Source of the DNA: Orlajensenia leifsoniae
Lineage (GTDB): Bacteria; Actinomycetota; Actinomycetes; Actinomycetales; Microbacteriaceae
DNA length: 64,000 nt
Reading direction: 5' to 3'
Assembly (NCBI RefSeq): GCF_004570845.1
Contig: NZ_SPQZ01000004.1
Coordinates: 459,880 to 523,879 of the forward strand
Shown: piece by piece, positions 19,812 to 28,645 of the stretch
Layout of the letters: each line of letters begins with the position of its first letter
Numbering within the stretch: the first letter of the stretch is position 1
Notes under the pieces: model-generated
Seen by the model: only the letters and a program-made list of their open reading frames with translations
Told to the model about the DNA's origin: nothing
The model's database searches: none
Position numbers and translations under genes: made by a program

Positions 19812-19838
19812 GTGAACGCCCGCCGGAGACGGTATGCT
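19812..19838 (+). promoter_or_regulatory. possible promoter of tRNA-Thr
   Basis: -10 TATGCT at 19833-19838 with a weak GTGAAC -35 match 15 bases upstream. Confidence 0.35.
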
Positions 19839-19890
19839 TTCCTACTGTGCCAAGCGGCATCGTCCCCAGAGGATGATCGCCGAGTGCCAC

Positions 19891-19963
19891 GCCGCCTTAG
19901 CTCAGTCGGCAGAGCGTCTCACTCGTAATGAGAAGGTCGTGGGTTCGATTCCCACAGGCGGCC
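19891..19963 (+). tRNA. tRNA-Thr (anticodon CGT)
   Basis: 73 bases, acceptor arms GCCGCCT and AGGCGGC. The anticodon arm has stem TCTCA/TGAGA and loop CTCGTAA, giving anticodon CGT. The T arm carries GGTTCGATTCC. CCA follows directly in the DNA after the discriminator C. No integrase or attachment duplication is nearby. Confidence 0.96.
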
Positions 19964-20017
19964 CCATCACAGCCCTCGCATCGCATCCCTCGGATTCGCC
20001 GACGCGTCGTCATGCCC

Positions 20018-20023
20018 TAGCCT
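20018..20023 (+). promoter_or_regulatory. -10 element of a leaderless oxidoreductase gene
   Basis: TAGCCT ends 6 bases before ATG 20030; no ribosome-binding sequence lies between. Confidence 0.55.
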
Positions 20024-20029
20024 CGAAGC

Positions 20030-21013
20030 ATGACTGATGCACTGCGCTGGGGAATCCTCGCCACGGGCGGAATCGCCCACGCCATGGCCAACGACCTCGT
20101 CCTGAACGGCTTCACCGTGCAGGCCGTCGGGTCACGCTCGCAGGAGTCGGCGGATGCCTTCGCCGCCGAGTTCGGCATTCCCAACGCCCACCCCAGCTAC
20201 GCAGCTCTGGTGGCCGACCCCGAGGTCGACGTCATCTACGTGTCGACGCCGCATCCGTTCCACGCCGAGCATGCAACGCTCGCCCTCGAGGCCGGCAAGC
20301 ACGTGCTCGTGGAGAAGCCGTTCACGCTGAACGCCGCCGAGGCGCGCCAGGTCGTCGACCTCGCCACCGAGAAGGGTCTCGTCGTACTCGAGGCCATGTG
20401 GACCCGCTGGCTGCCGCACATGGTCCGCGTGCGCGAGATCATCGCAGCGGGCACCCTCGGAGAGGTGCACACCCTCATCGCCGACCACACCCAGGACCTC
20501 CCCGACGACCCCGGCCACCGCCTCAACGCCCTCGAGCTCGGCGGCGGCGCCCTGCTCGACCTCGGCATCTACCCGATCTCCTTCGCGTCCGACCTGTTCG
20601 GCACCCCCGAGACGATCCAGGCGTCAGCCACGTTCAAGGACACGGGGGCCGATGCCCAGGTCGCCACGATCTTCCGCTACGCCGGCGGCCAGATCGCCAC
20701 GACCCTCTCGGCCAGTGACACCCGGGGGCGCAACATCGCCACGATCCTCGGAACCGACGGCCGCATCGACATCGACTCCGTCTGGTACTCGCCGACCTCG
20801 TTCCGCGCCTACGACGCCGACGGCGCCGAGATCGAGTCGTTCTCGTCCGATGTGACCGGCCGCGGCATGCAGTTCCAGGCCGCCGAGCTCGAGCGTCTCG
20901 TCGCCGCGGGAGCGACCTCCGGCGACATCCTGTCGACCGAGGAGACCGTGGCGGTGCTCGAGACCCTCGACGCGATCCGGGCCCAGATCGGCCTTCGCTA
21001 CCCGGGCGAGTGA
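20030..21013 (+). CDS. Gfo/Idh/MocA family oxidoreductase
   Basis: 327 residues. The N-terminal Rossmann fold begins with WGILATGGIAHAMAND and binds NAD(P). YVSTPHPFHAEHA and EKPFTLNAAEA are the usual family blocks; the latter holds the conserved Lys of the EKP motif. The C-terminal domain starts with GGGALLDLGIYPISFA. Members oxidise or reduce sugars, inositols or trans-dihydrodiols; the substrate here is unknown. It is a single gene with its own leaderless promoter. Confidence 0.9.
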   Translation: MTDALRWGILATGGIAHAMANDLVLNGFTVQAVGSRSQESADAFAAEFGIPNAHPSYAALVADPEVDVIYVSTPHPFHAEHATLALEAGKHVLVEKPFTLNAAEARQVVDLATEKGLVVLEAMWTRWLPHMVRVREIIAAGTLGEVHTLIADHTQDLPDDPGHRLNALELGGGALLDLGIYPISFASDLFGTPETIQASATFKDTGADAQVATIFRYAGGQIATTLSASDTRGRNIATILGTDGRIDIDSVWYSPTSFRAYDADGAEIESFSSDVTGRGMQFQAAELERLVAAGATSGDILSTEETVAVLETLDAIRAQIGLRYPGE

Positions 21014-21051
21014 TCGGCGCCGTCTTGCGGATTCTCTCAGGCGCGACCGCG

Positions 21052-21057
21052 TAGGCT
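21052..21057 (+). promoter_or_regulatory. -10 element of leaderless dacB
   Basis: TAGGCT ends 7 bases before ATG 21065; no ribosome-binding sequence. Confidence 0.55.
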
Positions 21058-21064
21058 GCCGCGA

Positions 21065-22522
21065 ATGACTGAAACGGATGCCCCGAGCACGCCGGCCGCT
21101 CCGGCCAGGGGTGGGCTCTTCCGAGCGCACCGCCGCGGCTGGACCATCGCCGGCGGCGCCGTCGCCGTGGCGCTGCTCGCCGGTGCCGCCCTCGCCTCCG
21201 GCGCTGCAGCCGGCAGCCCGGCGCCAGCGGCCACCCAGAAGGCAGCGGCATCCGCGACCCCGACGGCCACGCCGACCCCGACTCCCGACCCGCGGGCCAC
21301 TCCGGCGGCTGCGGTACCCGCGAGCCGGCTGCGCACCTGCTCCGTGACCGATCTGGCCTCCGACGGCCGCCTCGCCTCGATGCAGGCCCAGGTGCTGAAC
21401 GCCGCGACGGGCGAGGTGCTCTTCGACCGCGGCGGCACCACGCCCTCGCGCGCCGCGAGCGTCATGAAGGTGCTCACCACCGCTGCTGCGCTCAAGGTGC
21501 TCGGCCCCGACTACCGGGCGACGACGACAGTGGTGAAGGGCTCGGAGCCGGGCTCCGCCGTGCTGGTCGGCGGCGGTGACCTCACCCTCTCGCGCCTGCC
21601 CTCGGGGGAGACGTCGGCGTACGAGGGTGCCGCGCACCTCGACGACCTCGCGAACCAGGTGCGCACCGCATGGGCCGCCGATCCGTCGAACCCGCCCCTG
21701 ACGAAGCTCATCCTCGACTCCTCTCTGTTCACCGGCCCCGACTGGCAGCCGAGCTGGAACTCCAAGGAGCAGTACGACGGCTACATGTCGCGCGTGACCG
21801 CCCTGCAGGTCGACGGCGACCGCGATGACCCGTACAGCAACACCTCGGCTCGCAGCGACGACCCCGTCGGACGCGCCGGACAGGCGTTCGCCGACCAGCT
21901 CGGCGGCATCCAGGCCATCGAACTCGGAACGGCGCCGGCCGGCGCTGCTGCGCTCGGCAGCGTGCAGTCGGCCCCGGTGTCGACGCTGGTGCAGCAGTCG
22001 CTCATCGTCTCCGACAACACCATCGCCGAGATGCTCGCCCGTCTCACGGCCGTCACCGCGGGAACCGGAAGCGACTTCTCGGCCATTCAGCCGGCCGTCA
22101 TCGCGGCCCTCGACAGCTATGGCGTCGACACCGCCGGAATCGTCGTCGTCGACGGCTCGGGCCTGTCCGACGACAACGCCATCTCGCCGTCGTACCTCAC
22201 CCGGCTGTTCGTAAAGATCAATGCGCGGGAAGCGAACCTGGGCGTCATCGCCGACGGACTTCCCGTCGCCGGACGCTCCGGTTCGCTGTCGTACACCGAC
22301 AGGTTCACCGGCGACGCATCGGTCGCCGACGGCTCGGTGTTCGCCAAGACCGGGTGGATCGACACCGGGTACACCCTCTCCGGCATCATCGCCGCCTCGG
22401 ACGGGACCCCGCTGACGTTCGCCGTCTACGCCCTCGGCGACGTGAGCGAAGACGCCAAGACCGCCATCGACCTGCTCACGGCGGGCTTCTACAGCTGCGG
22501 CGACAACCTCTCCAACAACTGA
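21065..22522 (+). CDS. dacB: D-alanyl-D-alanine carboxypeptidase/endopeptidase (PBP4 type, S13)
   Basis: 485 residues, exported through an N-terminal membrane segment at about 25-48 followed by a long Ala/Pro/Thr linker. The penicillin-binding motifs are in order: SVMK with Ser132 and Lys135, SDN at 316-318, and KTG at 428-430. It trims or cleaves peptidoglycan stem peptides. Large PBP4-type spacing between SxxK and SxN is kept. Downstream M20 peptidase starts 26 bases later. Confidence 0.93.
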   Translation: MTETDAPSTPAAPARGGLFRAHRRGWTIAGGAVAVALLAGAALASGAAAGSPAPAATQKAAASATPTATPTPTPDPRATPAAAVPASRLRTCSVTDLASDGRLASMQAQVLNAATGEVLFDRGGTTPSRAASVMKVLTTAAALKVLGPDYRATTTVVKGSEPGSAVLVGGGDLTLSRLPSGETSAYEGAAHLDDLANQVRTAWAADPSNPPLTKLILDSSLFTGPDWQPSWNSKEQYDGYMSRVTALQVDGDRDDPYSNTSARSDDPVGRAGQAFADQLGGIQAIELGTAPAGAAALGSVQSAPVSTLVQQSLIVSDNTIAEMLARLTAVTAGTGSDFSAIQPAVIAALDSYGVDTAGIVVVDGSGLSDDNAISPSYLTRLFVKINAREANLGVIADGLPVAGRSGSLSYTDRFTGDASVADGSVFAKTGWIDTGYTLSGIIAASDGTPLTFAVYALGDVSEDAKTAIDLLTAGFYSCGDNLSNN

Positions 22523-22548
22523 CCGCGTCGAACGATCGGGGCTGATCC

Positions 22549-23727
22549 GTGGGCGATGACGAACTGATCGACCTCGTGCGGGAGCTCGTCGCGATCCCGT
22601 CGGTCAACCCCTCGCTCGGCGACGGAGGCGAAGGCGAAGGCAGCGGCGGTGGCACCGGAGAGGCCGCCGTCGCCCGGTTCGCCGCCGGCTGGCTGGCCGC
22701 CCGCGGATTCGAGGTGTGGCTGGCCGGCCGTGACGCGAATCGTCCGAGCGTCCTGGCCGTTGCACCGGGCAGCGGCGACGGGCGCACCCTGCTCATCAAC
22801 GGACATCTCGACACCGTCGGCGTCGACGCCTTCACGGGCGACCCCTTCGACGCGCGGATATCCGGGGGACGGATGTTCGGCCGCGGCGTGTACGACATGA
22901 AGAGCGGCGCAGCGGCGGCGATGATCGCCGCGAGCCGAGCCACTGCGTCGGGGCTGCGAGGCGACGTCGTGCTCACCCTCGTGGCCGACGAGGAGTTCGC
23001 GTCGGCGGGCACCGAGGACTCCCTCCTCGCCCTCGCCGAGCGCGGCATCCGTGCCGACGGGGCCATCGTCGGGGAGCCGACGGGCTCCCGACTCACCGTG
23101 GCGCACCGCGGCTTCGCGTGGTTCACGCTGGCGATCACCGGCGTTCCCGCCCATGGCTCCCAGCCCGAACTGGGCGTCGACGCCATCGACTACGCCACCG
23201 ACGTGCTCCTCGCGCTGCGTGCCCTCGACGTCGAGCTCGACGCTCGACCGGCGCATCCGATGCTTCCCCGATCCACAGTGCGCGTCGCGAGGATCGACGC
23301 CGGAACCGACGCCGCGACTGTCGCCGCCCGGGCGAGCCTGACCATCGAACGTCGCACCCTTCCCGGCGAGACCCCGGCCGAGGTGCGCCGCGAGCTCGAG
23401 GCCGCGATCGCGTCCGTCGCCGCGGCCGACGGCATCCGGTGGGAACTGACCGAGCTGGTGTCTCGGGCGGCGTTCGAGACGCCCACGGATGCCGCGATCC
23501 AGCGGGTCGTGAGCGATGCCGTGGCGCACGTGACGGGGTCGCCCGTCGAGCTGCAGGGCGATCCGTGGTGGACTGATGCCGGGCTCCTCGCCGAAGCGGG
23601 CATCCCCACGGTGCTGTTCGGCGTCGACGGCAGCGGAGCCCACGCGCCCGATGAATGGGTCGACCTGGCCTCCGTGCAGCGGCTCGCTGCAGTGCTGGAG
23701 CGCTCGATCGCCGACTTCTGCTCCTGA
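22549..23727 (+). CDS. M20 family metallopeptidase (ArgE/DapE type)
   Basis: 392 residues, soluble. Two-zinc catalytic blocks are seen: NGHLDTV, GRGVYDMKSG with metal Asp, the ADEEFAS glutamates, and EPTGSRL. The dimerisation domain follows HRGFAWFTLAITGVPAHGS. The family hydrolyses N-acyl amino acids or peptides; whether this one is acetylornithine deacetylase, succinyl-diaminopimelate desuccinylase or another cannot be decided. GTG start with a weak ribosome-binding site. Confidence 0.88.
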   Translation: MGDDELIDLVRELVAIPSVNPSLGDGGEGEGSGGGTGEAAVARFAAGWLAARGFEVWLAGRDANRPSVLAVAPGSGDGRTLLINGHLDTVGVDAFTGDPFDARISGGRMFGRGVYDMKSGAAAAMIAASRATASGLRGDVVLTLVADEEFASAGTEDSLLALAERGIRADGAIVGEPTGSRLTVAHRGFAWFTLAITGVPAHGSQPELGVDAIDYATDVLLALRALDVELDARPAHPMLPRSTVRVARIDAGTDAATVAARASLTIERRTLPGETPAEVRRELEAAIASVAAADGIRWELTELVSRAAFETPTDAAIQRVVSDAVAHVTGSPVELQGDPWWTDAGLLAEAGIPTVLFGVDGSGAHAPDEWVDLASVQRLAAVLERSIADFCS

Positions 23728-23797
23728 GTCGACCGCCCGACGGTGCCTCTCGTCGGCTGTCGCGCGATAATCGAGGGACGAACATCGGGAGGCTGAC

Positions 23798-24421
23798 GTG
23801 ACACGGGCACTGTTCATCATCGACGTGCAGAACGACTTCACCGAGGGTGGCGCCCTGGGCGTCGAGGGGGGTGCTGCCGTCGCGGCCGGAGTGAGTGCGC
23901 TGCTGGAGCGGCATCCCGACGCCTACGACGTCGTGTTCGCCTCACGCGACTGGCACGACGGCGGAAACGACAACGGCGGACATTTCGCGACGGATGCCGC
24001 TCCGGATTTCGTCGACACCTGGCCGTCGCACTGCGTCTCGGGAACGGCCGGAGCCGAGTACCACCCCGACCTCGCCACCGACGGAATCGACGTTCACGTG
24101 CGCAAGGGGCAGGGCGTTCCCGCGTATTCGATCTTCGAGGGCACGACGGAGCAGGGGGAGACGGTCTCGGAACTGCTGACGGCACGCGGTGTGACCGCCG
24201 TCGACGTCGTCGGAATCGCCACGGACTACTGCGTGCGGGCCAGTGCGCTCGACGCCGTCGAGCACGGCCAGCACGTGCGCGTGCTCACAGACCTCGTGGC
24301 CGGTGTCGCTCCCGACTCCAGTGCGGCGGCCCTCGCCGAGCTGGCGCACGCCGGCGTCGAGATCACGGCGTCGGAGGCCGCGGTGGGGGAGACGGGCGCA
24401 CAGGACGCACCCGAGGAGTGA
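23798..24421 (+). CDS. pncA: nicotinamidase (isochorismatase family)
   Basis: 207 residues. It deamidates nicotinamide to nicotinate in NAD salvage. The catalytic triad is Asp9 in IDVQNDF, Lys in VRKGQG and Cys in ATDYCVRA. The metal-binding region RDWHDGGN...GGHF and the WPSHCVSGT block agree with PncA. GTG start with GGGAGG 7 bases upstream. It overlaps the following hydrolase by GTGA. Confidence 0.93.
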   Translation: MTRALFIIDVQNDFTEGGALGVEGGAAVAAGVSALLERHPDAYDVVFASRDWHDGGNDNGGHFATDAAPDFVDTWPSHCVSGTAGAEYHPDLATDGIDVHVRKGQGVPAYSIFEGTTEQGETVSELLTARGVTAVDVVGIATDYCVRASALDAVEHGQHVRVLTDLVAGVAPDSSAAALAELAHAGVEITASEAAVGETGAQDAPEE

Positions 24422-25188
24422 CACGCTTCTCCGTGTCGGCTGACGGCACCCGCATCGCCTACGACGTTCATGGTGCGAGCGGTGGCACCGGGATCGCCGC
24501 GGTCGCCGGCTCCGGGCAGCCGCCGATCCTCCTGGTGCACGGCTTCGCCTCCGACCCACGCGTCACCTGGGAGGCCACAGGGTGGGTGCGCTTCCTTCAG
24601 CGCGCCGGCCGCGAGGTCATCACCGTCGACCTGCGCGGTCACGGACGCAGCGACAGCCCTGCCGACGCCGCCCGCTACACCCCGAACGCGCAGGCCGCCG
24701 ACCTGCGCGCCGTGCTCGACGCGGCTCACGTCGACCTGGTGGACGTCGTCGCCTACTCGATGGGCACCAGGATCGCCTCGGCGTTCGCCCAGCTCGAGCC
24801 GTCCGGCATCCGTCGCCTCGTGCTCGGCGGTACGGGCCCCCTCGAGGTCTTCGCGACCTGGCGGGGTGACGACGTCGAACGGATGCTGCGCACGGCCGAC
24901 TTCGCCGGCAACCCGATCGCGCAGGCCGTCGTCGGGCCCGCGCTGGCGGCGGGAGCCGACCCCGCCGTGCTGCTGGCCTGCATCCGGGGCATGACCGGTG
25001 CCCCGCTCCTGCGACCCGGGGAGATCCCCGTGATGATCGTCGTGGGCGAGCTCGACCCCGTCGGAGCCGGAGCCGCGGAGCTCGCGGCCGAGTGGGGTGC
25101 ATCGTTCGCATCGATCCCGGGCCGGGATCACATCAACGTCCTCACCGCCCGGGCCTTCAAGGACGCCGCGCTGGCATTCCTCGACTGA
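24418..25188 (+). CDS. alpha/beta-fold hydrolase
   Basis: 256 residues. HGFASDP forms the oxyanion region, AYSMG holds the nucleophile Ser, GELDPVG the Asp and GRDHINV the His. It is cytoplasmic, with no signal. The overlap with pncA (GTGA) implies co-expression, but the substrate is unknown. Confidence 0.87.
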   Translation: MTRFSVSADGTRIAYDVHGASGGTGIAAVAGSGQPPILLVHGFASDPRVTWEATGWVRFLQRAGREVITVDLRGHGRSDSPADAARYTPNAQAADLRAVLDAAHVDLVDVVAYSMGTRIASAFAQLEPSGIRRLVLGGTGPLEVFATWRGDDVERMLRTADFAGNPIAQAVVGPALAAGADPAVLLACIRGMTGAPLLRPGEIPVMIVVGELDPVGAGAAELAAEWGASFASIPGRDHINVLTARAFKDAALAFLD

Positions 25189-25252
25189 CCTCACGCCCGC
25201 TCGCTGAGGACCGAGCGAGGCGACCGCCCGAAGCGCGCGCGGGGCGAATCGT

Positions 25253-25861
25253 TCAGCGGTTGTGCGTCGCCTTCAGCACCCTGTATCCCATGCCGACGGC
25301 CTCGCGGGCGATGTCCAGGTCGGGGAACTCCTCGGTCATCCACCGGTGCAGCGAGTCGGCTCCGAGGTTCTTCTGCACCACGAGCCAGGCCTCGGAGTCC
25401 GCAGCGAGTCGCGGCATCCAGGTCTGGAGCAGGGCATGAAGCTCGGCCTTGCCGATGCGGATGGGCGGGTTTGACCAGATGGTCGAGAACGTCAGCCCGG
25501 CGGGAACATCCTCGGGCCGCACGGCGTTGATGTTGGTGACGCCGACGGCAGCGGCGTTCCGACGCACCAGTTCCAGGGCACGATCGTTCACGTCGACAGC
25601 CCAGACCGTGGCATCCGGAGCCTCGAGGGCCATCGTCAGCGCGATGGGTCCCCAGCCCGAGCCGATGTCGAGCAGATCACCGTTCTGCGGGGGAGTCGGA
25701 ACGTTGTCGAGAAGCACGGAAGTGCCATCGTCGATGTGATCGGGGCTGAACACTCCGCCAGCCGTCGTGAGAGTGAACTCCCGCCCGCTCAGCTGCACCG
25801 TGATCTGCCTCGGCTTCAGTTCGGTCGACGGGTCATTCGTGAAGTAATGCTCTGAAGCCAT
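25253..25861 (-). CDS. class I SAM-dependent methyltransferase (RsmC/MTS type)
   Basis: 202 residues. Motif I is LLDIGSGWGPIA, followed by acidic VWAVDVN; motif IV is SNPPIR, the NPP signature of N-methyltransferases that act on exocyclic amino groups. The MTS domain is found in RsmC, which methylates G1207 of 16S rRNA; a short form without the N-terminal duplicate is common in Actinobacteria. ATG 25861 gives the family start HYFTNDPST. Divergent from hflX. Confidence 0.88.
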   Translation of the reverse strand: MASEHYFTNDPSTELKPRQITVQLSGREFTLTTAGGVFSPDHIDDGTSVLLDNVPTPPQNGDLLDIGSGWGPIALTMALEAPDATVWAVDVNDRALELVRRNAAAVGVTNINAVRPEDVPAGLTFSTIWSNPPIRIGKAELHALLQTWMPRLAADSEAWLVVQKNLGADSLHRWMTEEFPDLDIAREAVGMGYRVLKATHNR

Positions 25862-25909
25862 GAGAGGGAAACTACCCGACCGGGCTGAGTGAGACCAATG
25901 GGGCAACGA

Positions 25910-25915
25910 TAGGAT
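25910..25915 (+). promoter_or_regulatory. -10 element of leaderless hflX
   Basis: TAGGAT ends 7 bases before ATG 25923; no ribosome-binding sequence is evident. Confidence 0.6.
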
Positions 25916-25922
25916 TGACGCA

Positions 25923-27488
25923 ATGACTGAACCCGATACCACGACGCCGGACGACGATGTCGTCGCCCGCGTCCTCGCCAGCGCCGAGCAGCGCGCCGGC
26001 TACACCATCTTCGGCGGCTCCGCACAGGCGCTGCAGGACGACGAGGGTCGCGCCCACCGCGTCGACTCAGACGGCGACCAGTTCGACCGTGAAGACCGCC
26101 AGGCGCTGCGTCGTGTGGCCGGTCTCTCGACGGAACTCGAAGACGTCACCGAGGTCGAGTACCGCCAGCTGCGCCTCGAGAACGTCGTGCTCATCGGCGT
26201 CTACTCGCAGGGCTCGCAGACCGACGCCGAGAACTCCATCCGCGAACTCGCGGCGCTCGCCGAGACCGCCGGCGCGACAGTGCTCGACGGCCTGCTCCAG
26301 CGTCGGCCGCACCCCGACCCCAGCACCTACCTCGGCAGCGGCAAGGCCCGCGAGCTAGCCGGCATCGTCGCATCGCTCGGCGCAGACACCGTCATCGCCG
26401 ACACCGAGCTCGCGCCCAGCCAGCGTCGTGCGCTCGAAGACGTGGTGAAGGTCAAGGTCATCGACCGCACGGCCGTCATCCTCGACATCTTCAGCCAGCA
26501 CGCCACCAGCCGTGAGGGCAAGGCCCAGGTCGAGCTCGCGCAGCTCGAGTACCTCCTCCCGCGCCTGCGCGGCTGGGGTGAGTCGATGTCCCGCCAGGCT
26601 GGTGGCCAGGTCGGTGGCGCCGGAGCCGGCATGGGCTCGCGTGGTCCCGGTGAGACGAAGATCGAGCTCGATCGTCGCCGCATCCACACCCGCATGGCGA
26701 AGCTCCGCAAGTCGATCATCGCGATGAAGCCCGCACGCGAGGCCAAGCGGGCGAACCGCAAGCGCAACACGGTGCCATCCGTCGCCATCGCGGGCTACAC
26801 GAACGCCGGCAAGTCCAGCCTCGTCAACCGCGTCACCAAGGCCGGGCTCCTGGTCGAGAACGCGCTGTTCGCGACCCTCGACGCCACCGTGCGCAGGAAC
26901 ACCACGGAGGACGGTCGGCTCTACACGATCGCCGACACCGTCGGGTTCGTGCGCAACCTGCCGCATCAGCTCGTCGAGGCGTTCCGGTCCACGCTCGAGG
27001 AGGTCGCGGACTCCGACCTCATCCTGCACGTGGTCGACGCCTCCCACCCCGACCCGGCCGGCCAGATCCAGACCGTGCGCGACGTCATCGGCGAGGTGGA
27101 CGCGCGCCACATCCCCGAGCTCGTGGTCTTCAACAAGTCCGACCTGGTGAGCGACGACGACCGCCTCGTCCTGCGCGGCCTCGAGCCCAACGCCGTCTTC
27201 GTGTCGGCGCGATCGGGCGAGGGCATCGACGAACTCCTCGTGAAGATCGCCGAGCTGCTGCCCGACCCGAGTGTCGAGGTGGAGCTGCTCATCCCCTATG
27301 CGCGCGGCGAGCTGGTGTCCAGCCTGCACGTGCGTGGTCGGGTCCTCGCCACAGAGCACACCGAGCACGGAACGGCCGTGCGCGCCCTCGTGCACCCCGA
27401 GTTCGCCGCCCAGCTGGAGGAGTTCCGCGTGCCGGCCGGAGCTCTCACGTCCGAGGCACTCACCTCCGAGGCCCTGCCCGCCGTCTGA
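25923..27488 (+). CDS. hflX: ribosome-rescue GTPase HflX
   Basis: 521 residues. The HflX-specific N-terminal domain ends in MGSRGPGETKIELDRRRI. The GTPase domain has G1 GYTNAGKSS, G3 DTVGFVRNLPH and G4 NKSD. HflX binds the 50S subunit and splits stalled or hibernating ribosomes. The N-terminus has an acidic actinobacterial extension of about 90 residues. The C-terminus has a short direct repeat (LTSEALTSEAL). Confidence 0.96.
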   Translation: MTEPDTTTPDDDVVARVLASAEQRAGYTIFGGSAQALQDDEGRAHRVDSDGDQFDREDRQALRRVAGLSTELEDVTEVEYRQLRLENVVLIGVYSQGSQTDAENSIRELAALAETAGATVLDGLLQRRPHPDPSTYLGSGKARELAGIVASLGADTVIADTELAPSQRRALEDVVKVKVIDRTAVILDIFSQHATSREGKAQVELAQLEYLLPRLRGWGESMSRQAGGQVGGAGAGMGSRGPGETKIELDRRRIHTRMAKLRKSIIAMKPAREAKRANRKRNTVPSVAIAGYTNAGKSSLVNRVTKAGLLVENALFATLDATVRRNTTEDGRLYTIADTVGFVRNLPHQLVEAFRSTLEEVADSDLILHVVDASHPDPAGQIQTVRDVIGEVDARHIPELVVFNKSDLVSDDDRLVLRGLEPNAVFVSARSGEGIDELLVKIAELLPDPSVEVELLIPYARGELVSSLHVRGRVLATEHTEHGTAVRALVHPEFAAQLEEFRVPAGALTSEALTSEALPAV

Positions 27489-27531
27489 CGTCACCGCACG
27501 TCACACTCTTCCCAGCTGCAACAGCCGCGGC

Positions 27532-27670
27532 TAGGCTCGCTGCAAACGTGACGCTCGCCTAGGAGAGCGCTGCGAGGAGCGACAGCCGAGCCCGGCACCC
27601 GCCCGCGACAGATCCGATTCACCTTCGATGCGCATCCGCTCGCCGAAGGAAGATCCCTTCGTGAGGCAGC
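27532..27670 (+). promoter_or_regulatory. promoter and structured leader of metFE
   Basis: A -10 candidate TAGGCT at 27532-27537 would give a leader of about 127 nt. It contains hairpin CGCTC/GAGCG (27552-27569), hairpin GCTG/CAGC (27569-27586) and CGAAGG/CCTTCG just before the metF ribosome-binding site. The segments AGGAGAGCGCTGCGAGG and AGGCTCG recall pieces of the SAH riboswitch but are in the wrong order, so I make no riboswitch call. Confidence 0.4.
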
Positions 27671-28645
27671 ATGGCTATCGAACTTCCCCCCACCGACGGC
27701 GCGACGCGTCTGCCGGTCTCGTTCGAGCTGTATCCGCCGCGAACGGATGCCGCGGCCATCGCCCTCGGCCGTACGATCGACAGGCTCACCGAGGTCGACC
27801 CGGCGTTCATCTCGGTGACCTTCGGCGCCGGTGGGTCGACCCGCGACCGCTCGCTCACAGTGCTCAGCTACATCCTCGAGAACACGAGCGTGCAGCCGAT
27901 GGCACACCTCACCTGCGTCGGATCCTCGGCCGCCGAGGCCAACAGGCTGGTGCGGCAGTTCCTCGACGCCGGCATCACGAGCTTCCTGGCCCTCCGCGGC
28001 GATCCTCCTCTCGACGGCACCCCGCTCTCCGTCGGCGATCTGCAGAGCGCCGCCGAGCTCGTGCAGCTCATCCACCGGGTGCAGCAGGAACGCGAACCCT
28101 TCGCCCAGGAGGCCGTGCGCGGGACCCCGGGCGGCACCCGGCTGCGCGCCCGCCCCCGCCCCGAGCGGGTCGCCGTCGCAGCCTTCCCCAACGGTCACGC
28201 GACCTCACGCGGTCCGCAGCAGGAGATCGACGCGCTGCTGGCCAAGCAGGCGTCGGGGGCGAACCTCGCCATCACGCAGTTGTTCTACCGGGCGGACGAC
28301 TACCTCGCCTTCGTCGAGCGCGCCAGGGCGGGCGGCGTGAGCATCGACATCCTTCCCGGGATCATGCCGGCGTCGAGCGCTCCGCGCCTGCGGCGCATCG
28401 CCCAGCTCACCGAGGAGGACGCGCCCGACGAGCTGCTCATCGCCCTCGAGATCGAGCCGACCGAGGAGGGGCGCAGCGAGATCGCGACCACCTTCTTCTC
28501 GGAGCTCGCGGCGGAGGTCATCGCGGAGGGTGCGCCCGGTCTTCACCTGTACACCCACAACAAGCACACCCCGGTGCTCGACGTCCTCGAGCGCCTCGAC
28601 CGCCTTCCGCGCGCAGCACACGGACCCATCAAGGAGAACGCATGA
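27671..28645 (+). CDS. metF: 5,10-methylenetetrahydrofolate reductase
   Basis: 324 residues. It makes 5-methyl-tetrahydrofolate, the methyl donor for MetE, using FAD and NAD(P)H. Family blocks are SFELYPPR (with the catalytic Glu region), SVTFGAGGS, HLTCVG, LALRGDPP and LAITQLFY. GAGG precedes the ATG. The stop overlaps the metE start (ATGA), so the two methionine enzymes are coupled. Confidence 0.95.
   Translation: MAIELPPTDGATRLPVSFELYPPRTDAAAIALGRTIDRLTEVDPAFISVTFGAGGSTRDRSLTVLSYILENTSVQPMAHLTCVGSSAAEANRLVRQFLDAGITSFLALRGDPPLDGTPLSVGDLQSAAELVQLIHRVQQEREPFAQEAVRGTPGGTRLRARPRPERVAVAAFPNGHATSRGPQQEIDALLAKQASGANLAITQLFYRADDYLAFVERARAGGVSIDILPGIMPASSAPRLRRIAQLTEEDAPDELLIALEIEPTEEGRSEIATTFFSELAAEVIAEGAPGLHLYTHNKHTPVLDVLERLDRLPRAAHGPIKENA

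Noticed and set aside
19891..19966. tRNA-Thr as an integration site
   Set aside because: No integrase, no duplicated tRNA end and no change of composition nearby.
25200..25219. CTCGCT/AGCGAG hairpin between convergent genes
   Set aside because: Only six pairs and no T run; not enough for a terminator call.
27551..27600. Full SAH riboswitch call
   Set aside because: Core segments are present only in part and in the wrong order, so only a finding was recorded.
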